A stretch of DNA of 64,000 bases, from the NCBI GenBank assembly GCA_030403585.1, contig JAUEPE010000006.1:166370-230369 (forward strand). Direction: 5' to 3'. Position numbers and translations under genes: made by a program. The notes beneath the pieces are model-generated. The model saw only the letters and a list, made by a program, of their open reading frames with translations, did no database searches and was not told the origin of the DNA. The stretch comes from Frankia sp. RB7 (GTDB lineage: Bacteria > Pseudomonadota > Alphaproteobacteria > Rhizobiales > Xanthobacteraceae). Below are positions 1 through 8,088 of this stretch, piece after piece. Each line of letters begins with the position of its first letter. Position 1 is the stretch's first letter.

Positions 1-96
1 CTCCGCGCGACCGGCGAAGGCGCTGGAGGAGACGGCCTGAAATCCAATCAGGGCAGTTCCGACGCAAAATCCTCTTCGGCTTAGGTAGGTCGTCAT
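1..96 (-). CDS. N-terminus of a Tat-exported protein (partial, runs off the left edge)
   Basis: Reading the minus strand from an ATG at 96-94 gives 32 open codons up to the window edge. The peptide starts MTTYLSRRGFCVGTALIGF and continues to an Ala-Phe-Ala-Gly site. This is a textbook twin-arginine signal: S-R-R-G-F, then a hydrophobic stretch, then an A-x-A cleavage motif. A purine-rich GGAGCGG lies about 7 bases before the ATG. The mature protein lies outside the window, so its function is unknown. Periplasmic binding proteins and oxidoreductases are the usual Tat cargo in such islands, and that is inference only. Confidence 0.7.
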   Translation of the reverse strand, partial: MTTYLSRRGFCVGTALIGFQAVSSSAFAGRAE

Positions 97-493
97 TTGC
101 CCGCTCCGTTGCTGCTACAAAATGATGCGTCTGCTAACCCCGCCGCTTTTGTGATCTCGCCCTTAGAATTTTTTGCTGCGGCCGACGGTAAAAAATAGAT
201 TTACGCACCTCGGCGGGGGAAGCACGAGTGCGGTCTGCCGCCATAGCGAATTCTTATGGCCGTGATCACAGAACGCCGACCTCAAGTAGGGGTTAAGCAG
301 CCGCCCGCGTCGGCGATGATCGGGGGGCGAAGCTCGATCGAGGTAGAGAGGTTCGGGGATGATCCGTCACCGCGAAGTCCCAAGCGCAGAACCGCCGCGG
401 TCCGATCCAGATTGCCGCGCCGCACGCCAGAGACTTTGGGATGGCGCCGATCCTCTGCGAGGTCCATCAGATCAATAACGCGTTGCTAAATGC
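97..493. other. Intergenic stretch without a recognisable gene
   Basis: This holds the upstream region of the Tat-signal gene. Short reading frames on both strands (for example 256-489 plus and 282-467 minus) overlap one another and have no recognisable family or convincing ribosome site. It may contain decayed mobile DNA, because an IS630 remnant follows immediately. Confidence 0.4.
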
Positions 494-624
494 AAATCGA
501 GCCTGCGCAAAGGCGCGGCCAGGACGTCGACACCCTCCAAGCCGCAATCGCCGACGCCCACATAGCATTCACCCCTACCGAATGCGCCAACTACTTCATG
601 GCCGCAGGATACAGTTCAACCTGA
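494..624 (+). pseudogene. IS630-family transposase C-terminal remnant, frameshifted
   Basis: From 494 one frame reads KSSLRKGAARTS, matching the 'K-x-x-LRK-AAART' run near the end of many IS630-type transposases. After a frameshift near 530 the next frame reads DTLQAAIADAHIAFTPTECA followed by NYFMAAGYSST and a stop at 622-624. The 'AIADA-x-x-AFTP-EC-NYF-AAGY' ending is a recognisable C-terminus of that family. Only about 43 codons survive, with the catalytic domain missing, so this is dead insertion-sequence debris. The family match is recalled, not searched. Confidence 0.6.
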
Positions 625-767
625 TCGGAATCTGCTGTAGTTTTCGGAGCCCTTTGAAGTAGACCCGCGAAGCGCTCCTCAAGAACGCGCACGCGCCGAA
701 ACCTTCACTCCCTACTTCCGCAGTTCTTTCCGCCTGGCGCACCGGATGAGACCGACTGGTCGTCCCG

Positions 768-1739
768 CTACGGGTGGCACGTCACCGGCTGTCCAAACTC
801 CATCGATCGCAGTGCCGCCTCGAACGCAGCGAGCGTGGCAACCACTTCCGATTCGAGGATCGGAAACGGTCGCCGATGCTCGATGGCATCAGCGAAGGCC
901 GAAAGCTCGCTGGCGAGCACATCAACACTTGGATAGGAGATCGTTTCCGGCTTCGCCCCGGAACGACGCCTCACAAGCGTGAGCTCATCCAACACTTCGG
1001 CTGAGCCATTGGTGCCAAACACGTGGACTCGCCAATAGAACGGCGTAGTTCGAACGGTCGCGAGGGTTCCAGTGACGCCACTAGCAAAGTCAATTGCGAG
1101 CATGGCGCTATCGAGCGGCGGCGGGCCAAGCTCGCGTGGGCTTAGGCGTGCGTAGACGCGCCTCGCAGGTCCGACCAGACTAACGAAGGCATCCAGCACG
1201 TGTAAACCGGCTCCGGTCAGACCGCCGCCGGGCGACTCTTCCGCGGACAATCGCCAACCCGAGGTAACGGCCTTGGAGTTCTCGTTGCTATTGTGCCCTT
1301 CAACGTGGAGGATGGTGCCTAGCTGGCCGAGTCTGACGATCTCTCGTAGCGCACCCAACGACGGCCAGAACCGGCGGTTGTGCCCGACGGCCAAGGTGAC
1401 ACCTGCGGCGCGGCAGGCCTCGAACATTTGTAGCGCGTGCTCACTGCGAAGCGCCAAAGGCTTCTCGCAGAAAACCTGCTTTTGGGCCGATGCCACCGCG
1501 ATCACCTGAGCCAGGTGTTGTGAATGCGGTGTCGCCAGAATGACTGCTTCGATGGTGGGATTGGCGAGTACGGTGTCCAGACCTTCGGTGAGCAGGAGGT
1601 CGTGCACCGCACAAACGTCCCGCGCGCGTTCGCCATCGGGCTCGACGGCGTGCGTAATCTTGAGCCGGCCGCCGCGTTGTGCGGCTTCGACGAGGCTTTG
1701 CCCCCAGCGTCCGAGGCCCAGGATCGCACAATTAATCAT
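768..1739 (-). CDS. Gfo/Idh/MocA-family oxidoreductase
   Basis: NAD(P)-dependent dehydrogenase of the glucose-fructose oxidoreductase / inositol dehydrogenase family, 323 residues, close to the usual 330-380. The N-terminal Rossmann motif GLGRWG is at about residues 7-12 and the family EKP motif (FCEKPLAL) near 92. GHNRRFWPS and GAGLHVLDAF fit the C-terminal alpha/beta domain that places the catalytic His. I chose the ATG at 1739 because the nucleotide fold starts at once after it; a further in-frame start lies 10 codons upstream. It is divergent from the CMD-family gene. These enzymes oxidise sugars, inositols or related polyols in the cytosol. The substrate here is unknown. Confidence 0.85.
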   Translation of the reverse strand: MINCAILGLGRWGQSLVEAAQRGGRLKITHAVEPDGERARDVCAVHDLLLTEGLDTVLANPTIEAVILATPHSQHLAQVIAVASAQKQVFCEKPLALRSEHALQMFEACRAAGVTLAVGHNRRFWPSLGALREIVRLGQLGTILHVEGHNSNENSKAVTSGWRLSAEESPGGGLTGAGLHVLDAFVSLVGPARRVYARLSPRELGPPPLDSAMLAIDFASGVTGTLATVRTTPFYWRVHVFGTNGSAEVLDELTLVRRRSGAKPETISYPSVDVLASELSAFADAIEHRRPFPILESEVVATLAAFEAALRSMEFGQPVTCHP

Positions 1740-1770
1740 GAGATCACCCGCATGGACCTGACGGCCCAAG

Positions 1771-1799
1771 TTGAGACACCGCCGATTTATTTCTATAGG
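1771..1799 (+). promoter_or_regulatory. Candidate sigma-70-type promoter for the CMD-family gene
   Basis: TTGAGA (1771-1776) and TATAGG (1794-1799) are separated by exactly 17 bases, 30 bases before the CMD-family start codon and within the divergent gap to the Gfo/Idh/MocA gene. This is a sequence match only, without transcript data. Confidence 0.4.
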
Positions 1800-1828
1800 A
1801 TGATGTGGTCTCCAACGCAGGATATCCC

Positions 1829-2221
1829 ATGGTCGACGTCAACGATCTCTATGCGCGCGGTCTCGATCGACGCAAGCAAATGCTCGGAGCAAAACAGGTC
1901 GAGAACCGGATGGCCGCCGCCGGTGACTTCGGTGCGCCTCTACAGAACATCATCAATGCCTACGTCTACGGCGACATCTGGGAGCGAAAAGGTCTTTCGG
2001 ATCCGATGCGCAGCCTGGTAATGCTCGCCATCACGGCGGCGAGTGGTAAAGCCAATGAATTCCGCGTGCATGCCCAAGGTGCCCGGGCAAACGGCTGCAC
2101 GACCGAGCAGGTGCAAGACGTCCTGTTGTTGGTGGCGATGTATTGCGGCATCCCCTCCGCGATTGAAACCACCCGGATCGCGGCAGAGATCTTTTCGGAT
2201 TCCGGCACAGACGAAGCCTGA
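1829..2221 (+). CDS. Carboxymuconolactone decarboxylase (CMD)-family protein
   Basis: Small all-helical protein of 130 residues. The central NEFRVHAQGARANGCTTEQV segment fits the CMD fold signature (E-x-x-x-H followed by A-x-x-x-G-x-T-x-x-x-V). The CxxC pair used by AhpD-type peroxidase partners is absent, so a lactone decarboxylase or isomerase-like role is more likely than a redox role. The ATG at 1829 is preceded by AGGA at a good distance; an in-frame GTG at 1805 is a weaker alternative. It lies alone on the plus strand beside a catabolic operon, which suggests a role in aromatic or lactone breakdown. The exact reaction is unknown. Confidence 0.75.
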   Translation: MVDVNDLYARGLDRRKQMLGAKQVENRMAAAGDFGAPLQNIINAYVYGDIWERKGLSDPMRSLVMLAITAASGKANEFRVHAQGARANGCTTEQVQDVLLLVAMYCGIPSAIETTRIAAEIFSDSGTDEA

Positions 2222-2338
2222 TTGAAAACGTGTGGCTGACACCGCGCCCGCTCGCGTGGTGCGCCGTCTCGCCAAATCGATCATGGTCATCAGCCACATT
2301 GTCGTCTCGCAAGGCCTCGTCTTCTTTATCCTGGACTC

Positions 2339-3229
2339 CTAGATTCTATAGAGCCGAGCCGCAGTGTCGTGAAGAACAGCGCGCTGCTGCGTCTCATCGA
2401 GATGTGCGATCGCCCCGCGAAACGTCCTGTAAAGGCTGGCGTAGTCAGTCCAGAGCTTTTCGATCGGAAAATTACTGCCGAAGAGGCAACGGTCCGCGCC
2501 GAAAATGACGATTGTCTCGCGAATGATCGGCGCCATCACGTCGGCGCGGCACGCATGCACGAACGTACCTAGTCCGGACAGCTTGACATTCACGTTCGGC
2601 CTATCGGCAAGGGCGGACATGCCCTCACGCCATTTCTTCCAACCGGTCTCCGACATATCTTCGAGCATCCCGGCATGCTCGAGAACGAAGGTGGTTTCCG
2701 GAAACGCTCCTGCTAGAGCAGCTCCGTCCAGCATCTGACTAGTGAAGACCTGCAGCTCGAACAGCAAATTGTAATTCGACAGGAGGGCCAGGCCGCGGCG
2801 CCATGCGGGGTCCTTCATCACGTCAGGGCGCGACGCAAACCGGTACTGTGGGTTCTCGTGCCAGTGAAGTTGTTGTCGGATCCCACGTGTGGCCGGCAAC
2901 GCGGCAAGCCGCTTGACGAGTGCCTTGCAATCCGGATCGCTGAGGTCGGCGTGAGCGACATTTGCGTGCGGCCAGCCTCGCTCGTCGATCACCGACTGAA
3001 CCCATCGTGCCTCGTCAAGACTCTTGCCGGGGGCCCAATTTGTCTGCACGTAAACCGATTTGATGACGTTGCAGTCGCTCGTGTCAGCGAGAAACTCGTC
3101 GATGGGATAGTCGCGGCAGATCGATTCATAAGGCCCGAAAATCCGTGGGACCTGAGGTCCCGATAGCCAGGCCAAGTCATCGAGGCGCCAGATGTGATGA
3201 TGTCCGTCGATGGTCGGAATTGCCTTCAA
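2339..3229 (-). CDS. Amidohydrolase_2-type TIM-barrel hydrolase (COG3618-like)
   Basis: Metal-dependent hydrolase or decarboxylase, 296 residues. The protein opens with the strand-1 metal motif DGHHHIW (residues 8-14), shows LEHAG in the middle and FGSNFP near the end, where classical members have G-S-D-x-P. This pattern fits the family of 2-pyrone-4,6-dicarboxylate lactonase and L-fuconolactonase. The start is a TTG at 3229 preceded by AGGGG, and an eight-base A run lies just upstream on the coding strand. It is the last gene of the long minus-strand operon that starts at 11787. A lactone hydrolysis step is the most likely role; the substrate is unknown. Confidence 0.8.
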   Translation of the reverse strand: MKAIPTIDGHHHIWRLDDLAWLSGPQVPRIFGPYESICRDYPIDEFLADTSDCNVIKSVYVQTNWAPGKSLDEARWVQSVIDERGWPHANVAHADLSDPDCKALVKRLAALPATRGIRQQLHWHENPQYRFASRPDVMKDPAWRRGLALLSNYNLLFELQVFTSQMLDGAALAGAFPETTFVLEHAGMLEDMSETGWKKWREGMSALADRPNVNVKLSGLGTFVHACRADVMAPIIRETIVIFGADRCLFGSNFPIEKLWTDYASLYRTFRGAIAHLDETQQRAVLHDTAARLYRI

Positions 3230-3274
3230 GGTTGACCCCTTTTTTTTCGGCGCTCCGCTGCGCCTTTCGAATCG

Positions 3275-4177
3275 CTACTTCCTGGGCGTCGGCAAGCCCG
3301 CCATCGCCTCGATCACCGCGGCCACTGCCGCGGTGTCCTGCTCTCCATAGCCGGATGCCACCGCCGCGTTGAACAGAGGGACCGACGCAGAAAACATCGG
3401 CGTCGGGCATGCCAGCGAACCAGCAAAGTCCGCGATCACCTTCATATCCTTGCGCCAGAGCTCGAGCGGCATCGTCCTGATCGTCTCATAATTGTCCTCG
3501 ATCAACATCTGCCCACGCACCGTCAACGCTCGCGAACCGGCGGCGCCGTCGCTAATTACCGCGTATGTCTGCGCGGGATCGAGCCCCGCCTTTCGCGCAA
3601 GCGCGAAGGCTTCGCCTGCAACCGCCGTGTGTACGGCAACCATCAGATTGGCGACGTATTTCGTCTTCGAGCCATTGCCAAACGTCCCAAGATAATGAGA
3701 TGCCCGCGAGAAGCCCTCGAATATCGGCAAGCAGCGAGTATAGGCTGCTTTGTCTCCGCTGCCATAGACGAGGACGTCCCTTTCGAGGGCTTGGCTGCCG
3801 GAGCCCGAGAGCGGACAATCCAGCATCACCATTCCGGCTTGAGCGAGCAGCACGCACGCTTTCGACTTCTCGTCCAGAGTAAAGGTGCTGGTCTCGGCGA
3901 GGACACGCTCTTTCCGGTCAAGAGTCCGCAACTCGTCTACGACGTCGAAAAGCGCCTTGGCCGAGGGCAACGAGGTGACCAGGATCTCAGCGGCGTTGCC
4001 GACCTCGGCGACTGATCCCGCCACCGTCCCGCCATTCGTACGGAACGCGTCGATCGCCCGTTGAGAGACGTCATAACCTACGACGGAAAAGCCCGCCGCG
4101 AGCAAATTCTTGCTCATGGCATATCCCATGATGCCGAGTCCGATCATACCGACGACGGTGTCCCGTTGAGTGGTCAC
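3275..4177 (-). CDS. 3-hydroxyisobutyrate-dehydrogenase-like oxidoreductase (copy 1)
   Basis: NAD(P)-dependent beta-hydroxyacid dehydrogenase, 300 residues, full length. The Rossmann motif GLGIMG is at about residues 13-18, the substrate loop DCPLSGSGSQA is in the middle, and a catalytic-type lysine lies in GSKTKYVANLM. The start is GTG at 4177. It follows a paralogue at 4210-5097 by 32 bases in the same operon. The family oxidises 3-hydroxyisobutyrate, tartronate semialdehyde-type or related short hydroxyacids. Having two tandem copies suggests two related hydroxyacid steps in this pathway, which is inference. Confidence 0.85.
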   Translation of the reverse strand: MTTQRDTVVGMIGLGIMGYAMSKNLLAAGFSVVGYDVSQRAIDAFRTNGGTVAGSVAEVGNAAEILVTSLPSAKALFDVVDELRTLDRKERVLAETSTFTLDEKSKACVLLAQAGMVMLDCPLSGSGSQALERDVLVYGSGDKAAYTRCLPIFEGFSRASHYLGTFGNGSKTKYVANLMVAVHTAVAGEAFALARKAGLDPAQTYAVISDGAAGSRALTVRGQMLIEDNYETIRTMPLELWRKDMKVIADFAGSLACPTPMFSASVPLFNAAVASGYGEQDTAAVAAVIEAMAGLPTPRK

Positions 4178-4209
4178 TTAAAATCTCGCTCCCTGCCGCG
4201 AACCTGTGT

Positions 4210-5097
4210 TCAAGCGTTATGGCTGGTGGACCAGAACGCCGGGATCTCCGTGCAGTCCTTACCGCCCCATCCAGCCTTGCTTGCCTGGTCGAACAACGAC
4301 AGCGCTTGCTCGGTGAGCGGCAATCCGAACCCGAGAGACTTCGCCTCGGCGACCATCGTCCGAAAATCCTTCCGGATGCCGTCGCAGTCGAAGGTCGCCG
4401 ACCCGGATGGCTTGGACTGGAGCGCGAGCGCAACTGCCGACCCGCGCGCCTTTAGCACGTTCGTTCCGCCAGACGTATCGGCGAACAATTCTACCAGCCA
4501 CGCCGGATCGAGGTTCAAATGCCGACACAGCGAATAGGCTTCGCCGAAAGCCAGCCAGAAGACTCCGAGCGGGAGGTTGATCGCGAGCTTCATGCTCGCA
4601 CCCGCCCCGATCGGTCCGACCAGATCGACACGGCGGCACATTTGCTCCAGAAGCGGCTTTGCGCGTTCGTAGTCCTCCCGGTTGCCACCGGCAACACCCA
4701 GCAATTTTCCGGTTAGCGCTGGGCCGACCGTCCCGCCGACAGGGCATTCGACCATGAGGGCGCCCTTGGCCATGATCTTTTCGGCTAGTGCCACTTCGGT
4801 CGCCGGCTGGACCGTACTCATCTCCACGAAAAGCTTTCCCTTGACGTCCCCACTCAGAAGCCCGGCTTGGCCCTCGTAGACGTTGGTGATCGCGGCTGCG
4901 TCGGTCAGGATCGTGATGATCGTATCGACGTCTGCGGCAAGTCGGCTCGGACTATCTGCGGCGATCGCGCCCGCCTTGACCAGTGATTCGGCTTTTTCGG
5001 CGCTCCGGTTCCAGATATGGACTTCATGTCCGACTTCGAGCAGCCTCTTCGCGATGGCCGATCCCATGCGGCCCAAACCAGCGACACCAACCTTCAT
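4210..5097 (-). CDS. 3-hydroxyisobutyrate-dehydrogenase-like oxidoreductase (copy 2)
   Basis: Beta-hydroxyacid dehydrogenase of 295 residues. The N-terminus carries GVAGLGRMG (residues 4-12), then ECPVGGTVGPA as the substrate loop, and GASMKLAINL containing the catalytic-type lysine. The ATG is preceded by GGGAG. It lies between the ABC ATPase gene and the second paralogue, all in one direction with short gaps. Sequence divergence from copy 1 is large (different loop and tail), so the two probably act on different substrates rather than being a recent duplication. Confidence 0.85.
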   Translation of the reverse strand: MKVGVAGLGRMGSAIAKRLLEVGHEVHIWNRSAEKAESLVKAGAIAADSPSRLAADVDTIITILTDAAAITNVYEGQAGLLSGDVKGKLFVEMSTVQPATEVALAEKIMAKGALMVECPVGGTVGPALTGKLLGVAGGNREDYERAKPLLEQMCRRVDLVGPIGAGASMKLAINLPLGVFWLAFGEAYSLCRHLNLDPAWLVELFADTSGGTNVLKARGSAVALALQSKPSGSATFDCDGIRKDFRTMVAEAKSLGFGLPLTEQALSLFDQASKAGWGGKDCTEIPAFWSTSHNA

Positions 5098-5139
5098 GGC
5101 ATTCTCCCGTCAGCATTCTTCTTGTCTAGCGTTGACGAC

Positions 5140-6240
5140 TTACAGCACCTGATCGGTCTCCGGATCGATCAGGTGCATATGGGTCATGTTCGCCGCCAGG
5201 CGGATCTTCGCGCCGGCTTCGGGTACGGATACACCGGTATCCACCCGTCCGGACACCACGGTGTCGCCTAGCCTGAAGAATACCATCGCTTCCGTCCCCA
5301 TCGGCTCGACCACGTCGAGCATCGTGTCGAACTCCGAATAGTTTTCGCGATCGGAGCTACGGGCTTCCGTGATATGTTCCGGACGCAAGCCGAAGATCAA
5401 TGATTTTCCGGCCAGAGGCTCGTACCGCTGCAGGCGGCTCTCGGGCACGGGAAACACCGCACCATCAATCAGGCGGATCGACAGCGCCGACGCATTCCGC
5501 TCGATCGTGCAGGAGATGAAGTTCATCGCCGGCGATCCCATAAAGCCGGCGACGAAGCGGGTCTTCGGCGCGTGGTAGAGTTCGTGCGGCGTGCCGACCT
5601 GCTCGATGCGGCCGCGGTTCATTACCACCACGTAGTCCGCGAGCGTCATGGCCTCGATCTGGTCGTGCGTCACATAGATCGTCGTAGTCTTGACCTGCTG
5701 GTGCACCCTCTTGATCTCAGTCCGCATCTGCACGCGCAACTTGGCGTCGAGATTGGACAGCGGCTCGTCAAACAGGAACACCTTGGGATTGCGGACCATT
5801 GCGCGTCCCATCGCTGCACGCTGCTTCTGGCCACCGGACAACTCTTTCGGACGCCGGCCAAGAAGATCATAGATGTCGAGGACCCGCGCAGCGTCCTCGA
5901 CGCTTTTCCTGATGTCGGCTTTTGACATGCCGCGCATTCGGAGGCCGAACGACATATTCTGAAACACGGTCATATGCGGATAGAGAGCATAGCTCTGAAA
6001 CACCATCGCGATGTCGCGATTCTTCGGCGCCACGTCGTTCACGACCCTGCCGCCTATCCGGATCTCGCCGGCGCTGACGTCCTCGAGCCCGGCGATCATC
6101 CGCAGCGTAGTCGTCTTGCCGCAGCCGGATGGCCCGACCAGGGCAACGAACTTGGTGTCCGGGATTTCGAGATTGATACCGTGCACGGCCTGATAGGCGC
6201 CGTACCGCTTCACTACGTTTCGCAGGAGCACATCAGCCAT
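5140..6240 (-). CDS. Sugar-type ABC transporter ATP-binding protein (UgpC/MalK-like)
   Basis: Cytoplasmic ATPase of a carbohydrate-uptake (CUT1) importer, 366 residues. Walker A GPSGCGKTT lies at about 37-45, the Q-loop at MVFQSYALYPHM, the signature LSGGQKQR, Walker B VFLFDEPLSNLDA and the switch His in YVTHDQ. About 130 C-terminal residues form the regulatory TOBE/OB region typical of MalK and UgpC. Permeases and binding protein are encoded upstream in the same operon (7216-10442). One MalK-type gene is enough for a homodimer. Confidence 0.92.
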   Translation of the reverse strand: MADVLLRNVVKRYGAYQAVHGINLEIPDTKFVALVGPSGCGKTTTLRMIAGLEDVSAGEIRIGGRVVNDVAPKNRDIAMVFQSYALYPHMTVFQNMSFGLRMRGMSKADIRKSVEDAARVLDIYDLLGRRPKELSGGQKQRAAMGRAMVRNPKVFLFDEPLSNLDAKLRVQMRTEIKRVHQQVKTTTIYVTHDQIEAMTLADYVVVMNRGRIEQVGTPHELYHAPKTRFVAGFMGSPAMNFISCTIERNASALSIRLIDGAVFPVPESRLQRYEPLAGKSLIFGLRPEHITEARSSDRENYSEFDTMLDVVEPMGTEAMVFFRLGDTVVSGRVDTGVSVPEAGAKIRLAANMTHMHLIDPETDQVL

Positions 6241-6250
6241 TGGAACGACC

Positions 6251-7201
6251 TCAAACCTTTGCCGCGTTACCGACCGCAGACACGCCCATTAGCTCATCGA
6301 AGAAGCCTTCCTGCTCCAAGCGGATAACGGGTCCCTGGTCGGCCGCGTCTTCAGGCGCGACCGGCCCCGGCAAAGCGCCGACCCTGTGCAAGATTGCCGA
6401 TGCGTTCCGGATCCCCTCCAGGTTTGGAAACATCATGTCGCTCATGTAGCGCGCAAACAGTACCCAAGTCGGCCGCAGTATTTCGGTATCGCTTTCGCCA
6501 CTGTACTTGCGCAGAACATGAATACCGAACTCGACATCGCTTCGGAACCGATGAACTGCCTGGCAGAACGCCTTGACGTAACGCAGGCCCACGTCGGGAT
6601 GGGCCGTCATGAATCTCCGGGTGCCCGCCGCGCAACTGTTCTGGAACGCGACCCCGAGCCGGCCGAAGTCTTCGACGACATGGTAGCCGTACTTCGGCGC
6701 CTGATAGGTTTCCGGCGCGTGCATGATGGCGACGTCTACCTTGGACTGGTCGAGCAGCAGATCGAGACGCTTGCCCTCGTTGCCGACAACCACGATCTCG
6801 ATATCCTTTGCGACGTTCCACCCCCAGCGATCGAACGCCATGATGATCGCGCATTCGTCGGCGTCGTTGCGGAACGTGACGCCCCAGCGCTTGCCGCGCA
6901 AATCCGCGCGCGAGTTGATGCCGGCACGCGCGGCCACCTGCTGCGCGCTACAGGCAATTGCGGAGGCCAGGACCACGGCATCACCGCCGTGCCGGTGGTT
7001 TGCCAGCAACAGCTCCGCCCCGACCGCGTTGGTGAAATCCGCTTCGCCCGCAATCAGGGCTTTGAGCGAATTGGAGTGCCCGTGGTAGAAGACGAGTTCC
7101 GGGTCCAGCCCATTCTCACGGTAGTATCCCCCTTCAAGGGCTGCGAAGACCGGAGCCACCCCCGCTCCGCGATGCGCCATCGCGATTTTGATCTTGTCCA
7201 C
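6251..7201 (-). CDS. NMT1/SsuA-like periplasmic-binding-fold protein without a signal peptide
   Basis: A 316-residue protein of the NMT1/THI5-like type II binding fold, with an N-terminal strand MDKIKIAMAHRGAG, then GYYRENGLDPELV and LIAGEADFTNAVGAELLLA. It starts at a GTG with AAGGAAGG upstream. The preceding permease stop is only 14 bases away, so there is no room for an export signal and none is encoded. A cytosolic role is therefore likely. The same fold is used by cytosolic enzymes such as 4,5-dihydroxyphthalate decarboxylase and the DszB desulfinase. It sits inside a sugar-type ABC operon that already has its own binding protein, so it may be an enzyme of the pathway rather than a receptor. 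Confidence 0.7.
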   Translation of the reverse strand: MDKIKIAMAHRGAGVAPVFAALEGGYYRENGLDPELVFYHGHSNSLKALIAGEADFTNAVGAELLLANHRHGGDAVVLASAIACSAQQVAARAGINSRADLRGKRWGVTFRNDADECAIIMAFDRWGWNVAKDIEIVVVGNEGKRLDLLLDQSKVDVAIMHAPETYQAPKYGYHVVEDFGRLGVAFQNSCAAGTRRFMTAHPDVGLRYVKAFCQAVHRFRSDVEFGIHVLRKYSGESDTEILRPTWVLFARYMSDMMFPNLEGIRNASAILHRVGALPGPVAPEDAADQGPVIRLEQEGFFDELMGVSAVGNAAKV

Positions 7202-7215
7202 GTGCCTTGCCTTCC

Positions 7216-8088
7216 TTATTTCAGGCCACTCAAGCCAAACCCTTTGTTCACGGAACGCTGAAGGATCGCGAACAGGAGAAACACGGGTATCGTCGCGAGA
7301 ACGGCGATCACCATCTGCTCCGTCGGCGGGTTGCCGTAATCTTCACCGAACTGCACCAGTCCCAGCGGGAAGGTTCGAAGCTCGTCCACCGACACCACCG
7401 TGAGCGGCCAGAGGAATTGATCCCAGCTATCGCGGAACGAGAAGATCGCGAGCACCGAGAGTGCCGGCAGGCATTGCGGCAGAATGATTTGAAGCAGGAT
7501 GCGCAGCTCGCCAGCGCCGTCGATGCGAGCGGCCTCGATGAAATCCTTGGGGATCGAAATCATGGACTGCCGCATCAGGAAGATGCCGAACGCATCGATC
7601 AACAGCGGCGCCACGATGCCCTGATATGTGTTGATCCAGTCGAACTTGTGTACGACGAGGAAGGTCGGAACCAGCGTCACTTCGAGCGGCAGCATCATCG
7701 TGCTGAGGATGAGGAGGAGCAATACCGACGAACCCGGAAAGCGAAATTTGGCGAGTCCGTAGCCTGCCAAGGTGCAAAACACCACGTTCGTGATCATCAC
7801 GACAACGGAGACTATACCGCTGTTCAGGAAATACTGCGCAAACGGCGCCCTGCTCAGCGCATTCGGGTAGTTCTCGAAATGCCAGACAGTCGGGATCCAT
7901 TCGGTCCGGAGTTGGAACATCTTCTCGCCGGCCTGAAACGACATCATGAGCATCCAGACGATCGGAAGAAGGAACATCGCCGTCAGCACGATCAGGAGGA
8001 GAAGTCCTATAAGTCGGCGCAACGTCGGCAGATACCGGCGCAGGCTCGGCGGCGGCGGCGTCCAATCGGTCTCATCGATAACGGCCAT
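7216..8088 (-). CDS. Sugar ABC transporter permease, MalG type
   Basis: Inner-membrane permease of a CUT1 importer, 290 residues, about six membrane segments. The coupling-helix (EAA) region EAARIDGAGELRILLQIILP is characteristic of MalG-type subunits. Its ATG overlaps the stop of the preceding MalF-type gene as TGATG, indicating translational coupling. It works with 8088-9026, the ATPase at 5140-6240 and the binding protein at 9093-10442. Confidence 0.92.
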   Translation of the reverse strand: MAVIDETDWTPPPPSLRRYLPTLRRLIGLLLLIVLTAMFLLPIVWMLMMSFQAGEKMFQLRTEWIPTVWHFENYPNALSRAPFAQYFLNSGIVSVVVMITNVVFCTLAGYGLAKFRFPGSSVLLLLILSTMMLPLEVTLVPTFLVVHKFDWINTYQGIVAPLLIDAFGIFLMRQSMISIPKDFIEAARIDGAGELRILLQIILPQCLPALSVLAIFSFRDSWDQFLWPLTVVSVDELRTFPLGLVQFGEDYGNPPTEQMVIAVLATIPVFLLFAILQRSVNKGFGLSGLK

